A DNA stretch of 64,000 nucleotides from Pseudorasbora parva (Eukaryota > Chordata > Actinopteri > Cypriniformes > Gobionidae): the NCBI RefSeq assembly GCF_024679245.1, contig NC_090176.1, positions 44,358,086 through 44,422,085 on the forward strand, given 5' to 3'. The notes under the pieces are model-generated. The model made no database searches, was not told where the DNA came from, and saw nothing but the letters and a program-made list of their open reading frames with translations. Every line of letters starts with the position of its first letter. The first letter of the stretch is position 1. The position numbers were made by a program, and so were the translations under genes. Shown one piece after another: positions 45,691 to 59,545 of the stretch.

Positions 45691-46635
45691 AGTTAGTCCA
45701 CGGTTCAATACCTCGGTTTTTAACCACAGTTTTCTGTTCGGTTCCTTTTTTTTGCTATTCTGTTCTTAGGCCACAGGAACAGAAAGAGGTTAAGAAGAAA
45801 ATGTTTTTATTGTAATACTCTTTCTTTATTTTACTTAAAAGACTTGAAAAACCTTATTTAAACATTACTTTAAAAAAAAAAAACCTTGTACATATTCCTG
45901 GTGTATTGTGTAATATAAAATAAATACATATAAAGTTTACAGTGGCAGCTCAGATTTAGGTACAGCAGAATTTAAGTATTAAATTGAATGAATAAATGTA
46001 GGCTGAAATTAAAACTACATCGTCATCAATATGCAATATAGGCCTACATAGATTGACAGCTACTGTATATACTTCATTCAAGAGCAGTGAGTGATTTTTC
46101 TCTTTGTTTTTAGTTGTTTTATTTACATAATTTTAGAGGTGAGCTGTCCCTTTAAGGACAAGTGTTTACAATCACTAGGCTGCGCTGCTAAGACCTGTTC
46201 GCATCTCATTCACCTACACCGATTTTACTTTCACTTTAGACAAAACCGACTGTGTTTATATATGATAACCTTGTGTGTATTTGACAGTATTAGCCTAGTA
46301 AGACTACTAAGTCCAGTAATCACGTGTCTGACAGGCGTGCGCGTGCGCTCAGTGCATGTAAAACGCAATGTTTAACCGGCAAGCTTTAAAACGCGGCTAA
46401 ACACCCCCTAACTTTAGTGAATATGATTGAATATTTGTATAATGTATATACACTATATACAAATCTTGTTGATTTGCCTGTTGCGTTGCCGTCTTAATTC
46501 TCTTTTCCGCTTCCTTGGCGACTCTGGCAAATATCCTCGAGAATAAGAGTAATCCTCCATCATCATATAGCAGCCTCAAGCAATCCCCTCTTCACATTCG
46601 ACACAGTGCCATCGAGTGTAAAAACGCGAAAAGCG
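45691..46635. other. AT-rich DNA with unresolved repeat pieces
   Basis: CGGTTCAATACCTCGGTTTTTAA near 45700 looks like an old hAT end. No partner, exon or domain was found. Confidence 0.35.
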
Positions 46636-46873
46636 AAGCTTGAATTTACGGGTATGTCCCTCTTTGGCTAATGTACTTTCAAGATGCAGGGGGAACATTG
46701 GGACTCCATCCGAACCCTCATCCGTATGTATTTTCAATGGTATATTATAAACTTACGAGAATACTTTATTACTTGAAAGAAGTAAATATACATTAATGAG
46801 CACATATATTTTTGAAAGAACTAAGTGATTTTAGCTAAGAATAAACTAAAAAAGTTACACAGTGTAGCTTTAA
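46636..46873. mobile_element. TTAA MITE, second copy, left end missing
   Basis: From GAAGCTTGAATTTACGGGTA to ACACAGTGTAGCTTTAA it matches 2683-2919 almost base for base (TTGAAAGAAGTAAATATACA, GAGCACATATATTTTTGAAA). The first 45 bp, including the left inverted repeat, are replaced by unrelated sequence. Confidence 0.8.
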
Positions 46874-48036
46874 CAAATCCATATTTTCATACTAAATGTT
46901 GCACTTCTGTTAGCTCTAAAGTCATCTATATGACAAAATTAACATTTACTATGTATGCACATTTAAAATATAGAGTCTCTCATATTTGGGAAAAATTATC
47001 AAACCAATCTGATGACTCACTTGCTTAAACTTTTTGTCCAATCAAATTCTCTCTAGAATCAAAATGCCGCTGTCCCAATGCAGTCTGTTAGAAAATTATG
47101 TTTTTTGGCTAAATTGCATTTAAAGTCTATTAGTTATTTTACAAGGGGCCAAATTCTTATGTTGCAGAAGGAGCCTATAAGCACAACTTTCAGTGTTTTG
47201 AGCATTATACTGTGTGTATTTTAATACTAGCTGCTAATGCGAGAAAGAAATTGTGACATCTGCTCAGTAAACCTTCCAGATATTTCTGCATTGTGTTGTG
47301 TGGGCTTCCTGTCAACAGGTTCCTGTCTCAGGCTTCATACTACCTCTCCAGCATTTGCTAACACATTCTGCTGATGTCTCCTGGCAACTGAGTGTTTCCT
47401 GTTCTCTGGATCTGTACTCATTTCAATCTGTCCAGAAATTAACAGATGTCCAGATGTTAACAAACAGAAGGGCATCCTGCGAGCAAAAAGGCTTTGGGGC
47501 GTTTTGTTGTGTTACTTTAGCTTGTCTGAGAAAATGTAGCTTATTAATCTACTGTTGTTTTGAAGTTGTTAGAGAGAGGCGACCACGCGCATGCCAGAAG
47601 TGAGCGTCTGTTTCTGCTTCTTGTCAGAATTAAGCCACACACACACTCTTGCATGTGGTGAGTGAGAATGAATGCTATAGTTTATTTTATCCACTTCCTC
47701 AGTATGTCTATGGTTTACTTGCAAGCAATTTACTTTTATTCCTTGTGTGTTTCCTAAAGCAACAATCCATGTTATAGTTCACTCAAAAATGAATCACGAT
47801 CCCAGATGAGGAATAGGGTCTTATCTAGAAAAACCAGCAGTCATTTAAATTCTTTTAAATTAATATACTCTGGCCTCTGGCCTCACAGTAACTCCTCCGC
47901 TCCTTTTAAGATTCCTGCAGTTCATCCCACCTTGGCACAGGGGTACGGCACAGACGCTTCCATCCGCTCCGGGTCAGCTCCAAAACTTCGGGCAGCCTTA
48001 CGCGACCATCGTCCTTCCACACTGCCCAATCTCTGC
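46874..48036. other. No gene recognised
   Basis: Frames at 47298-47603 and 47806-48090 have no domain or consistent splice logic. Confidence 0.4.
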
Positions 48037-48547
48037 GGCTGCGTTCGAAAACCTGCTGACTCGTTGCCTCGCTGCCTCATCACACAATGACTCTGGAGGC
48101 AGCGTTTTGTGCATGAAGGCACCTCACAAAACTAATTTCGGACAGACTTCTAAGGCAGTTTAACAGTTTAATGATCTACAGCTAAATAGAGAGGGCTTTT
48201 GAGAACTAAACACATATTTAATTACTACAGTAGTGATTTCTCGCTAGAAATGATATCAGAAGGGGAATATGTTGGTAAAAAACATACATTTACACACAAA
48301 CTGACCCGCAAACGCAACTTCTGGACGCCATCTTTTCTTCCCAGCTCAACTGTCACTGAATGGAAAGCACAGGATTGTGGGATATCAAAGGCAGCGAAGG
48401 ACACGTGCTACCTTCAATAATCGATCAGATGAAGGTATCTCAGGAGACAGGAAGTGAAGCAAACATTAGATTCAGACGTGGCTCGATGCCTTCCTGCCTT
48501 AAAATGTGTCATCCGAAGGCAGCATTTTGCAGGTTTCGGACGCAGCT
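48037..48547. mobile_element. Non-autonomous DNA element with GCTGCGTTCGAAA ends
   Basis: GGCTGCGTTCGAAAACCTGC is mirrored by the right end, reverse complement AGCTGCGTCCGAAACCTGC. Both arms contain GAGGCAGC/GAAGGCAGC words. The flanking duplication is unclear. Confidence 0.6.
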
Positions 48548-48861
48548 TTCAGCACCGCTAGATCACTCCTTCCTCCCGGGTTTTCCACACCAATGTAATG
48601 CAGTTCTTATGCTGCCTCCACGTGCTGTCGGAGTTTCCTAGGTAAAAATTGCACATGAACGCCCTCCCATTTTAACATTTGAATGCGATGACCTCATAAT
48701 CACGATCTCAGAAGTGGGAATTATCAAATTTCCGAAAGAATGTGATGGCGGCATTAGTTCAGGGAAGAAGGAGACGGCGAACCGGCGAACATTTAAAAGA
48801 CTTAAATTGATAAAAATAATTTTTTAAAAAGCAACGTGGGGAAGCCCCTCATGGTTGGCTG

Positions 48862-49266
<405 letters not shown>

Positions 49267-49358
<92 letters not shown>
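49267..49358. repeat. (CA)n microsatellite, right bracket
   Basis: About 46 CA units. Confidence 0.95.
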
Positions 49359-49360
<2 letters not shown>

Positions 49361-50144
49361 ATAAAACACAAAAACAAAACACAAGGTAAAGTCCAGGCCT
49401 GATCCTCTCTTGTCCTTCATGTCTCTCGTTCGCCCACCTCACCACACTCATCTTGTGCTGTTCTGTGACATGGCAAGGATTGTGTAATCACGTTGAAAAA
49501 GTCACACTAGACGTAGGCAGAAGTACCAGCCCCGTGTTTACAAAGCGCACATTCAAAGACTAATACAAATGTCCTTTAGCAAAAAAAGGTAAAACGATGA
49601 TTTTAAAGTTGAAGATGGAGTGTTTTGGGTAAAGGGCATTTGTATTAGTCCTCACGCATTCACTTGGGGCAGTACTGACTTACCGATGTGATCGCGAAAT
49701 CCATGGCTCGTTGCAGAGCAGTGCAAGATGAGCAATTTAGGCTTAAAGGTGTATTCATTTTTTTTTTTTTTTTTGGAAAATGACTGATGGTTTTGCTAGA
49801 TAAGACTTTATTCCTCATCTGGGATTGTGCAGAGCCTCGAAGCCCTTCAAGCACTTTGAAACTGCATTGATTTGGACCTTCAACATTTTGATTGGAAGTC
49901 AATGGTGTGGAGAAAAATACTGGAATGTTTTCCTCAAAACTTAATTCATTTTTGACTGAAGAAAGAAGAATGAACATCTTGGATGAGATGGGGGTGAGAA
50001 CAATATCAAGGAATTTTCATTTTGAAGTGAACTAATCCTTTAAGCCTTCGTTTACACTGACAGCAACTTGCAGCAAAGTGACAGAACGTCATTTTTGATG
50101 GGATTGATCTCTTCTCACAAAATATTTTATAATACATATTTATA
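49359..50144. other. No gene recognised
   Basis: A T18 run is at about 49757-49774. GAATGAACATCTTGGATGAG around 49968, followed by GAACTAATCCTTTAA at about 50029, resembles the tail of a common fish repeat. No exon was supported. Confidence 0.4.
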
Positions 50145-50560
50145 TAAAATACCACTTAAAAGTTTGGCGTCAGTATGACTTTATTTTTTGTTTCTAAAGA
50201 AATAAATTATTTTTTCAGCAATAATGCATTGAATTCATCAAAAGTGACTAAATCCATTTTAAATAAATGCTGTTCTTTTGAAATTTCTTTTCATTAAAGA
50301 ATCCTGAACAAATGCATCACAGTTTACACAAACATATTAAACAGCACAACTGTTTTCAGCATTGATAATAATAAGTCAATGTTTCAGAATATTAAAATGA
50401 TTTCTGAAGTATCATGTGACACTGAAGACTGGAGTAATGATGCTGACAATTCAGCTTTAAGATCAAAACAAATTACTATTTTAGAATACATTAAAATAGA
50501 AAACAGTTATTTTAAGTTGAAACAATATTTCATAATATTGCTGTTTTTATGCAGCCCTGG
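50145..50560 (+). repeat. Interspersed repeat family B
   Basis: AAATAAATGCTGTTCTTTTG, AAAGAATCCTGAACAAATGC, ACACTGAAGACTGGAGTAAT and GATGCTGACAATTCAGCTTT form a block recurring (inverted) at 18500-18720 and partly at 59830-59905. It is an old, abundant fish interspersed repeat whose class I cannot state with confidence. Confidence 0.6.
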
Positions 50561-50620
50561 TGAGATGGTTTTTCAGAAACATGAAAAAATGTTTTATTTA
50601 GTTAGTGGTTTGTATTGTAC

Positions 50621-50874
50621 CAGGGGCCTATTGCACAAAACTAGGATAATGGATTAAGCCAGGATATCTTGGTGATCCTGACTAAATGTATCCGCTAATA
50701 TCCATCTTTTGTTATTGATATCTTTCTTGGTGTGAGTGCACCTTCAGTGTACGTTTAAACGACAGCGGTGTACTAAATTTTGCATATGACAAGATGACAA
50801 GATCACCAAGATAGTTCACTCAAAAATGAATGCCGGCTTAATCCCTTATCCTAGTTTTGTGCAATAGGCCCCTG
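50621..50874. mobile_element. MITE with about 40-bp terminal inverted repeats
   Basis: CAGGGGCCTATTGCACAAAA then CTAGGATAATGGATTAAGCC at the left. The right end, read in reverse, gives CAGGGGCCTATTGCACAAAA then CTAGGATAAGGGATTAAGCC. The 40-base arms differ by one base. No matching target duplication was seen. Confidence 0.8.
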
Positions 50875-52389
50875 GAAATAAATACCTCTAAAATCTCTCT
50901 AAAATCTCATTTTACATAGAGGGTCCTGGCCAAAACTGGCAGTACACTTAGTTAAATATAAAAACATAAAACAAAAAATACATTAATTTACATATACAAA
51001 AAATATACACAATCAAGACTATATCCAAGTCCTTTAAACCCTTGCATTCATTTAGAGATACCAAATATTTTGTAATTGGTTCTGTTTACCCATATTTGTA
51101 AGGACCTTTGGGATGATGATAATCTTGTCAATGAAGACCATATTACACTTTTTGAATGATATGCTGCTATAAGTAAGAGGGAAGCAACCCCCCCCCCCCA
51201 CACACACACACACAAACGCGCACAATATGTATATATTAATATGTAGTATATATATATGAATCAGATTGTTCAAAAAACTTTAAAATCCCACAAATCATTT
51301 GAAGGCATTCCACAGCATGAGCACCTTCACTACCAACAGTACACAAACCTCCAGAGCCAAAACTGCTGTCAGTGTGGACAGGGCTTCAGCTGGCAGCTGA
51401 ACAATTTGTTTAGTGGACTGGAATACCGGAGCTTGGCACCATATGTGCACCCTGAACAATACGTCTGTCCGACGGTTATCTGCCTCCATATTTAGAAGCC
51501 GTCCAGTGATCTGAGAAATTTTCTGAGAGCAGTTTAGACCATGATTTGTCCTTGCGCGATCTCTCCATCTCTTCTTTTTTTTCTTCTTTTTTTAAAAATC
51601 TCTCTTACTTTGTTTTGTATTAACCTGATGCTGACTGCCTGACTTTGATTAGATCACGGCCGGAAGAGAAAACGGCTCCCTGACAAACAATTTTGCCTGA
51701 AATGCAAGTGTAGCAATGCAATTACCATTTTCTTGCATTCAATCAGTGAATGCTCGAGGCTTCTAATGGTTTCAGCAAACAACCAAATCCTTGCTTTCTT
51801 AAAGAGGCTTTGAAGCCATTTTGTGCAATTCTAGAAGAATAAAGTCTAGGAAGAACATTCACAACACAATATCATCAATAATATATCACTTTATGCTGAG
51901 AGCACCAATCAAAATGTGAAATCACCATTGTCTGTTCTCAATCGCCTGCCTTGCAATCATTTTATAACTCATCGGTGTAAAGCTATAAAGCGCAAAGCGC
52001 AAAAAGCTGGCTGTGAGTGATAAAAGAAACAGAAGTGAATAGAAAACAAAAACAAAAACCCATTTATTCTTGATATGAGCACTATGCACTCCACAGTCAC
52101 GTATGATGGTTGCTATAGCAACCTGAATCACAGCGTGAGGCTATAAGGTTAAATTAGGATTGCTTTATCAGTTTTAGATCAGAACAAAACTGCTATGGCT
52201 GGCTTTGGAAACAAACAAACAAAGTCATTAGCAACTAAATACGACACATTTTTGATTCTCCTCTTTTCCGTGACATCATCTCAAATTGTCACAGCTAAAT
52301 GCAAGTGCTTTTTTTGACATGTCTGGTAAGAATAAAATAATGGCAGGTTTGGTGGCACTGCAGCAATTTCAATGTCACTAACCCACGAG
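50875..52389. other. No gene recognised
   Basis: A C10/(CA)n run is at 51190-51213. Frames around 51256-51495 lack domain or splice support. Confidence 0.4.
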
Positions 52390-53225
52390 CAGGGTGCGAA
52401 CTAAGGGGGAGCTAGGGGGAGCTCGGCTCCCCTAAATAAGACATGGGCTCCCCTGAAAACGTGATTTGAGAAATTTTGGGGGGTCTCAAAAATATTGACA
52501 CCGTGTTATTTTGAGGTGCAATTTCAGTTTTCTGTTATGTGATCATCGTGGATTATTATATGTAAAATTGCTAAAAATATATAATTAATTCATGCATGAC
52601 AGCAATTTAAATCTAATTCACTTTCATAAAGATAACAATACATGCTGTTCTTGTCATGACCATCAAGGTGTGGTGGCGCTGCGGTGCAAATTCCACTCAT
52701 GTTTAGTACATGTCAACGCAAAGATTCGTAGAAAAAACTAAAACGAATATCCACTTCTTGATCTTGGATTTCTGGAAGAACAGCAAAGGAAGCTGACCCC
52801 AGGCCTCTGTGGTCGATTCTGTGTTAAGGCATGTTATTCCCAATTATGTGTTGTGGCTGGGTTGATATAGGTCTGCGCGACTATCGATGTCCTAATAAGA
52901 CTAACGTTAATTAAATGGAGGAATTATGGTATTCTTCTGTATGACGAGTAACTTCAACCGTTCATGTGAACTCAAAGACAGCCGGATGCTTTGTTTATAG
53001 ACTATTTGTGGGCTTTTTGACCTATCAATTCTTGTTTTTTCTTCCTTCATTAAAATCAAAGATGTTCTTTAATGATTGTAAATTGTATATTAAGAGTTGA
53101 CCCGTTCACCAGTGTGTGAAGGAATATACACGTCCTCTCTTCCACGCGCACAACCCCCCCCCCCCCCCCCCACACACACCCGAAAAGTGGGCTCCCCCAA
53201 AGGCCACGATATAGTTCGAACACTG
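52390..53225. mobile_element. hAT element with perfect CCCACGAG duplication
   Basis: The left end CAGGGTGCGAAC and the reverse complement of the right end CAGTGTTCGAAC are inverted repeats. CCCACGAG occurs at 52382-52389 and 53226-53233, an exact 8-bp duplication. Both ends carry GGCTCCCC/GGGGAGCC blocks. A C-tract of about 20 bases lies near 53152-53171. No transposase is present. Confidence 0.85.
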
Positions 53226-53227
53226 CC

Positions 53228-54559
<1,332 letters not shown>

Positions 54560-55003
54560 GACGATTCAGATCGCCAATGTCACGTCATTTCAGCAGTTTG
54601 GCAGTTTGACACGCGATCCAAACTGCTGAAGTCACGTGACATTGACGATCCGAATCATTTATCAGGTCACCGATTCATGACCGTTTGAATCTTTATTTGA
54701 AGAACAAGGAAGAGAAGACAATGCTGGATAAAGTCATAGTGTTTGCTATTTTTGGGCCAAAATGTATTTTCGATTCTTCAAGAGATTCTAACTAACTAAC
54801 TGATGTCACATATGGACTACTTTGATGATGTTTTTATTCCCTTTCTGGACATGGACTGTATAGTGTGCATATACTTTCATACGCTGTCGGAATAAATATA
54901 AAATATCTTAAACTGGTCTTTTTTTCTTCTTACGGGTGTGGAACGACATTAGGGTGAGTCATTAATGACATCAATTTCATTTTTGGGTGAACTAACCCTT
55001 TAA
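54560..55003 (+). repeat. Family A copy with palindromic core
   Basis: Matches copy 1 from GAGAAGACAATGCTGGATAA to GTGAACTAACCCTTTAA. The start (54565-54660) is a hairpin: GATCGCCAATGTCACGTCAT...CAGCAGTTTGG is complementary to CCAAACTGCTGAAGTCACGT...GATC with a short CAGTTTGACACGCGAT-containing loop. Confidence 0.75.
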
Positions 55004-55609
55004 TTTTTATATAGGTTGCACATGAGGTTATTTTAGCCTAATAACCCGACTCAGTGCTTTCTATAGGCTATTGGTTGCATGCATGTGAGGAAAATAAATC
55101 TCTTTACATAAATATTATTTTCTACTTTTATTAAAAACTATTATTTCGTTAATTTTCTAACCCAACTAATGACGCATCTGCACTTTCTATATTGCTCGTG
55201 AGGTAAAAAAAAAAGCTTCCTTCCTCTTGAGAATAGTTGTGCGCATTTAAACACTTTTTATTTGACTATATCTCTTTACATACATATTTTTTATACTTAA
55301 ACTATAAGTTTGTTATTTTACTAACAAAACTAATTACAAAATAGGTTGCACACGAGGGAAAAAGCTTCCTTCCACTTAAGAAGAGTTGAGCACTTAAGCA
55401 CTTTTTATTTGAATAGCCAATGTCGCTTTACATCATTTTTTATAGCTTAAAAACTATAATTTTGTAATTTTTCTGACCAAACGAATTACTCATCCGCTAA
55501 TTACTAATTACTCATCAAACTGATTACTCAACCCAGTAGGTTGCACTCACTTTCCTTTGAGATATTTAGATTTTGCATATTGTTTTTTAAACAGTCTTTC
55601 GTGTAGCCT
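55004..55609. repeat. Degenerate tandem-like AT-rich block
   Basis: AAAGCTTCCTTCCTCTTGAG/AAAGCTTCCTTCCACTTAAG and CACTTTTTATTTGA recur at about 55213/55370 and 55252/55399, a duplication of about 150 bases. No gene is seen. Confidence 0.45.
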
Positions 55610-55830
55610 ACACTGTAAAAAAATATATGTTTAATAAGTTATGACAACATATGTTTTAACATTGTTTTAACTCATCAAAATTTGTTAAGAAATTTTATAC
55701 TTCTTTTTTTTGTTATACAAGATGTAACTAATTTTTTAAAGTCAGTTAACATAATTTAAATTGAAATAACTTAAACATCCAAGTCGATTGTACTGCAAAA
55801 GTTAAAAAATTGCCTTTTTTTACAGTGTAG
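55610..55830. mobile_element. MITE with CACTGTAAAAAAA ends
   Basis: ACACTGTAAAAAAA at the left is mirrored by TTTTTTTACAGTGTA at the right. It is a typical teleost hAT-like MITE style. The flanks TAGCCTA and TAGCTCA are similar but not identical. Confidence 0.6.
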
Positions 55831-57789
55831 CTCATATGACCACTTTACAATATTTCATTAACATAGTTTATTTTAAAGTCTATTCTGTTTTCTTGTACAA
55901 AATAAAATATTTTAGGGTAAAATGCAGAGTAAGACATAAAAAGACGAGTGGTGAAGATCAATATTTGTGTAGCCTGCCTGACATGGTATTTTTGCAGATG
56001 TCACATCTCTCATAGACTACAGTAGCCTATTTAAAATGCCAGAAAAGCATCCGTTACATTCTCAATTAAATGTACAGTGCAATCCCTGCAAAGTTTTTAG
56101 GTTAACTATAGAAGAGACTACTATAGGAGTGTGTGTTGCACTCGCAAGAACAGGGCGCGTGGCATCAGAATGGTTGCGTGATGTCGGTCAGCTGTCACGG
56201 CACAACCCTATACTGTACATTACGATGCACTTGAATGCACATTAAATTAATTTAGGCATTTAGGAGATTATCCACACATTTGAGACTGGTCTTTATTTGA
56301 GACCGGCCTTTATTTGTTCTTGCTGACCACGCCCCCGGCCACTATATCAGAGGTTTAATTGACTACAGGCTTTTATTTGAGGAATTACGGTAGATTGGTT
56401 TGGTTTTGTCAACTTGAAACTAATCCTGTAAACCCGAGTTTGTTAAAATACCATCATGGTACAGGCCCCTGGTCTTTTCACTATCGGATAATGATCCAAT
56501 CAGAGAAAACGCATGAAATGAAGTGTAAACAGAACCTAAAGGTCTCCATTTGCCCAGGACAAAGAACTGAAACATTAAAGAGATCTGAGTTGTGATTTTA
56601 TTCCTTTGACAAGTAATGCAGCCTTTTAATTACATTTCTAATTCTATTAAGATAAAAAGTGTGCTTAAATTATGTTTTTGTGTGTTTTCAAATTCAAGAA
56701 TCAAAAGCTTCATTTTTTTAATAATAAAAATGTCCTCTCAATCAAATGTTCAGTCAAAAAGCAATCAAGCCCATTAGCTCAGAAAAACACAACCTTGTCT
56801 TCACATCGTCTTTAGTGTCACTTTGAATTGCAGAGATTATTTTATGTGCATGCAGATTTTTTAATAGGAATTTCCATGCATACTTTAAATGTTAAATCAA
56901 TTCTCATAATATCATCATAAGGAATTTCATTAAAAGGGCTGTTACCACTAGCAACATACTCTTTAGCCTCATAATGGCACGAGCCATGTAAAAGGGTCCT
57001 GAGTGATGTTTTCCTCAGCCTCCTGCAGGGAATGACCTCATGCTCCCCAAGGGCTTTCAGTCGGGCTCAGTCTTAACAAAATGTGCTACAGACAAGCTAA
57101 TTATCAGCACGTTAGCCTGCGTATGCTAATCAATCCCACGACTTGCTGTCTCAAACTCCCACTTTGTGTTCCCTGCCCTACTAGAACAAATCTGCCATGT
57201 ATTTGCACGGCACAACATTGTTTCCATTCAGGTCACTTACAGAAATCACGGCCGGGCCATATGGCTCTGGAGAGCGAAGACCATTGAGATTTGTTGCAAT
57301 GATTGATCTCACGTACAGGTTTTTCTGTAGCCACAGGAAAGTGTAGTCACACTTCAGTTTTGTGTGGGAGGTCTCGAGCTTGTGATTATGACACATTATG
57401 ACACATGAAGTAGTGCAGAGAGAAATCTCCCATAGAAAATAAATCACAAATGAGATTGCTTTAACATCTCAATTGTTTCTCCTAGACAGCATGACAATCA
57501 AATGGAGAGTGTCCTGTTTTTTTTTTTCTTTTCTGAATAAAGGACCATATAAATGAAAGAGTTTCATAAGAGCTCTCAATAAGGCTTCAAACTCTGCTCA
57601 TGTCCTCCGGCTGTTGAGCGATCGCAATGTGTTGCGTGATATCTCTGCGGCCAAGTAGCAGTGCTTCGCCTGTGCTTCCAATTATATAGTCCCAAATTAA
57701 TATCTGCCTAGGAAATCACCTTAATCTGCATCGCTATTTGTACTTGTTGTGTACTTGGCGCAGGCCACAAGAAAGTAATTAGGTAATTT
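55831..57789. other. No gene recognised
   Basis: TTTATTTGAGACCGGCCTTT at about 56290, with TTTATTTGAGGAATTACGGT near 56371, is a repeat motif. Frames at 56036-56245, 56359-56595 and 57081-57287 lack domain support. Confidence 0.4.
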
Positions 57790-57808
57790 GGGGGGGGGGG
57801 GGGGGGGG
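57790..57808. repeat. G19 homopolymer
   Basis: A run of 19 G. Its length is unreliable in most assemblies. Confidence 0.9.
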
Positions 57809-58007
57809 TCACTTTTACTCGGGACATGATAGCTGGCAACATAGGATTCCATTTATTATGCTAAGCTAAAAAGACGTGATATCGCCATCCACAGAGCATT
57901 GAAGGTACTATATCGTGTGCCCTTAGTGCCCACCCAAAATTGTCATCAAGGCTACTATACATGAATCTGAGATCATTAGTAAATAGGCTATAATTATTTA
58001 TTATTCC

Positions 58008-58200
58008 TTAAAGGTGGGATAAGTGTTATTTCAAAACCGTTTTTAGAAAAGGACACGGGCCGAATATAATAACAAACTTGTAGCCAATCAGTAGGTAAGG
58101 GGCGTGTCTACTATTGATGGTGAGAAGAGCGCTCGCTCTGTGCACGTCATTATTCAACACACACGAGTCACACATGACGGACATTAGCCGAGAACTAGCC
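58008..58200. mobile_element. Left part of a TTAA-type repeat
   Basis: TTAAAGGTGGGATAAGTGTT followed by GGACACGGGCCGAATATAAT and GGGGCGTGTCTACTATTGAT is a recognisable fish repeat start. The right end is not visible before the minisatellite and gap. Confidence 0.4.
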
Positions 58201-58435
58201 TAATATATGCTGCTTGACTATGTCGTGTGTCATGTTCACTTGTTTGTCCATTTGCGATCGTATTGTGGTTCACTTCAGCGATGATAAAGACCCGTTCATT
58301 TCCACACCGCATGGAGCATCTAAATCTCCTCACTTTGTGCTTCAAGCATCAGCTCACACATGTCTCCGACAAGTAAGATACTGTACTCCTAATATATGTT
58401 TGTTAACTATTTTCATGATCTATATAACCCTTATC

Positions 58436-58800
58436 TGGTCATAATTGTATATGTCGTTAGCTGGACTGTCGTGCTTGTGTTCTATCGAGTTGTTCATGAG
58501 AACAGTTTGATGGCCATCTCTAATCTTGTCATAATTGCAATATGTCGTTAGTTGGACTGTCGGCTCGTGCTATAGAGTTGTTCATGAGAACAGTGTGTGA
58601 TTTTGTGATCGCTATGACTCTAATCTTGTCATAATTGTAATATGTCGTTAGCTGGACTGTGTGCTTGTGTACTATCGAGTTGTTCATGAGAACAGTTTGT
58701 GTGTGTTTTTGTGATTGCTGTAACTCTAATCTGGTCATAATTGTAATATGTTCGTTAGTTGGACTGTCTTGCTCGTGTACTATCGAGTTGTTCACAAGAA
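58436..58800. repeat. Minisatellite, period about 90-106 bp, running into gap
   Basis: Units begin ATAATTGTA at 58441, 58531, 58631 and 58737. They contain TGTCGTTAGTTGGACTGT, TATCGAGTTGTTCATGAGAA and, in later units, TTTTGTGATTGCTGTAACTC. Four imperfect copies end at the N run. Confidence 0.85.
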
Positions 58801-59000
58801 NNNNNNNNNNNNNNNNNNNNNNNNNNNNNNNNNNNNNNNNNNNNNNNNNNNNNNNNNNNNNNNNNNNNNNNNNNNNNNNNNNNNNNNNNNNNNNNNNNNN
58901 NNNNNNNNNNNNNNNNNNNNNNNNNNNNNNNNNNNNNNNNNNNNNNNNNNNNNNNNNNNNNNNNNNNNNNNNNNNNNNNNNNNNNNNNNNNNNNNNNNNN
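58801..59000. other. Assembly gap of 200 N
   Basis: Exactly 200 unknown bases, a conventional placeholder for unknown length. It starts inside the minisatellite. The frames of X residues drawn across it mean nothing. Confidence 0.99.
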
Positions 59001-59468
59001 CAAAGACTCTTTCTTATGTACTAGAGTGCGTCCGCACATGCGTACTCTTCGTAAAAAGGTAATTTAATATGGCCTTATACATATACATAATACATAAAGG
59101 ACATTTGTATGTATTCAAAAAAGTCCCGGCTGAAACATTGTCCCTCACATCACCCCCTGTGATATGAGGTAGGATGTTTGACCCGGGACTTTTTACTGCG
59201 CTGAGTACTAAGTGCTATTCCGCCATACATTATAGTTCAAAGAGGGGTATTGCAACTTGTCCCAATGTGCATGTGATGAATGCCTGTGTATTTGTACTAG
59301 TCAAATTAAGTATACTTTGAATGGCTGTGTGTTCGACTAAGCGTACATATAAAAAACTAAATATACCGTGGGCATTAAACAGTAATGAAGGTTAAAACAA
59401 ACAAAAAAAGTATTGGCTAAAAGCATCCCCCATGTTATGTTAATCTAATGATGTTATTTTGTTTAAAG
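59001..59468. other. Repeat-like DNA between gap and candidate exon
   Basis: TGCTATTCCGCCATACATTA near 59213 looks like repeat material. No exon is seen. Confidence 0.35.
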
Positions 59469-59545
59469 GCCTACAGTTGGAACCAGCTATTTTGCTCTTG
59501 CCTGCACTGTTGAAGGATGACCCGAGGTTGCTGTTTGAAGTTGAG
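59469..59545 (+). CDS. Candidate exon of an unidentified gene
   Basis: After TTTGTTTAAAG the sequence is open in one frame to the donor GTGAGCC: two bases, then 25 codons (starts LQLEPAILLLPALLKDDPRL, then LFEVE). The donor side is in phase 0. The leucine/proline-rich peptide resembles C-terminal segments of multicopy fish proteins (SAMD3-like or transposon-associated), from memory only. The zinc-ribbon exon at 61328 needs a phase-2 partner, so the two cannot join directly. Upstream exons would fall in or beyond the gap. Confidence 0.4.

Noticed and set aside
58659..59067. Frames spanning the N run
   Set aside because: Most of their length is unknown bases; the ends belong to a minisatellite.
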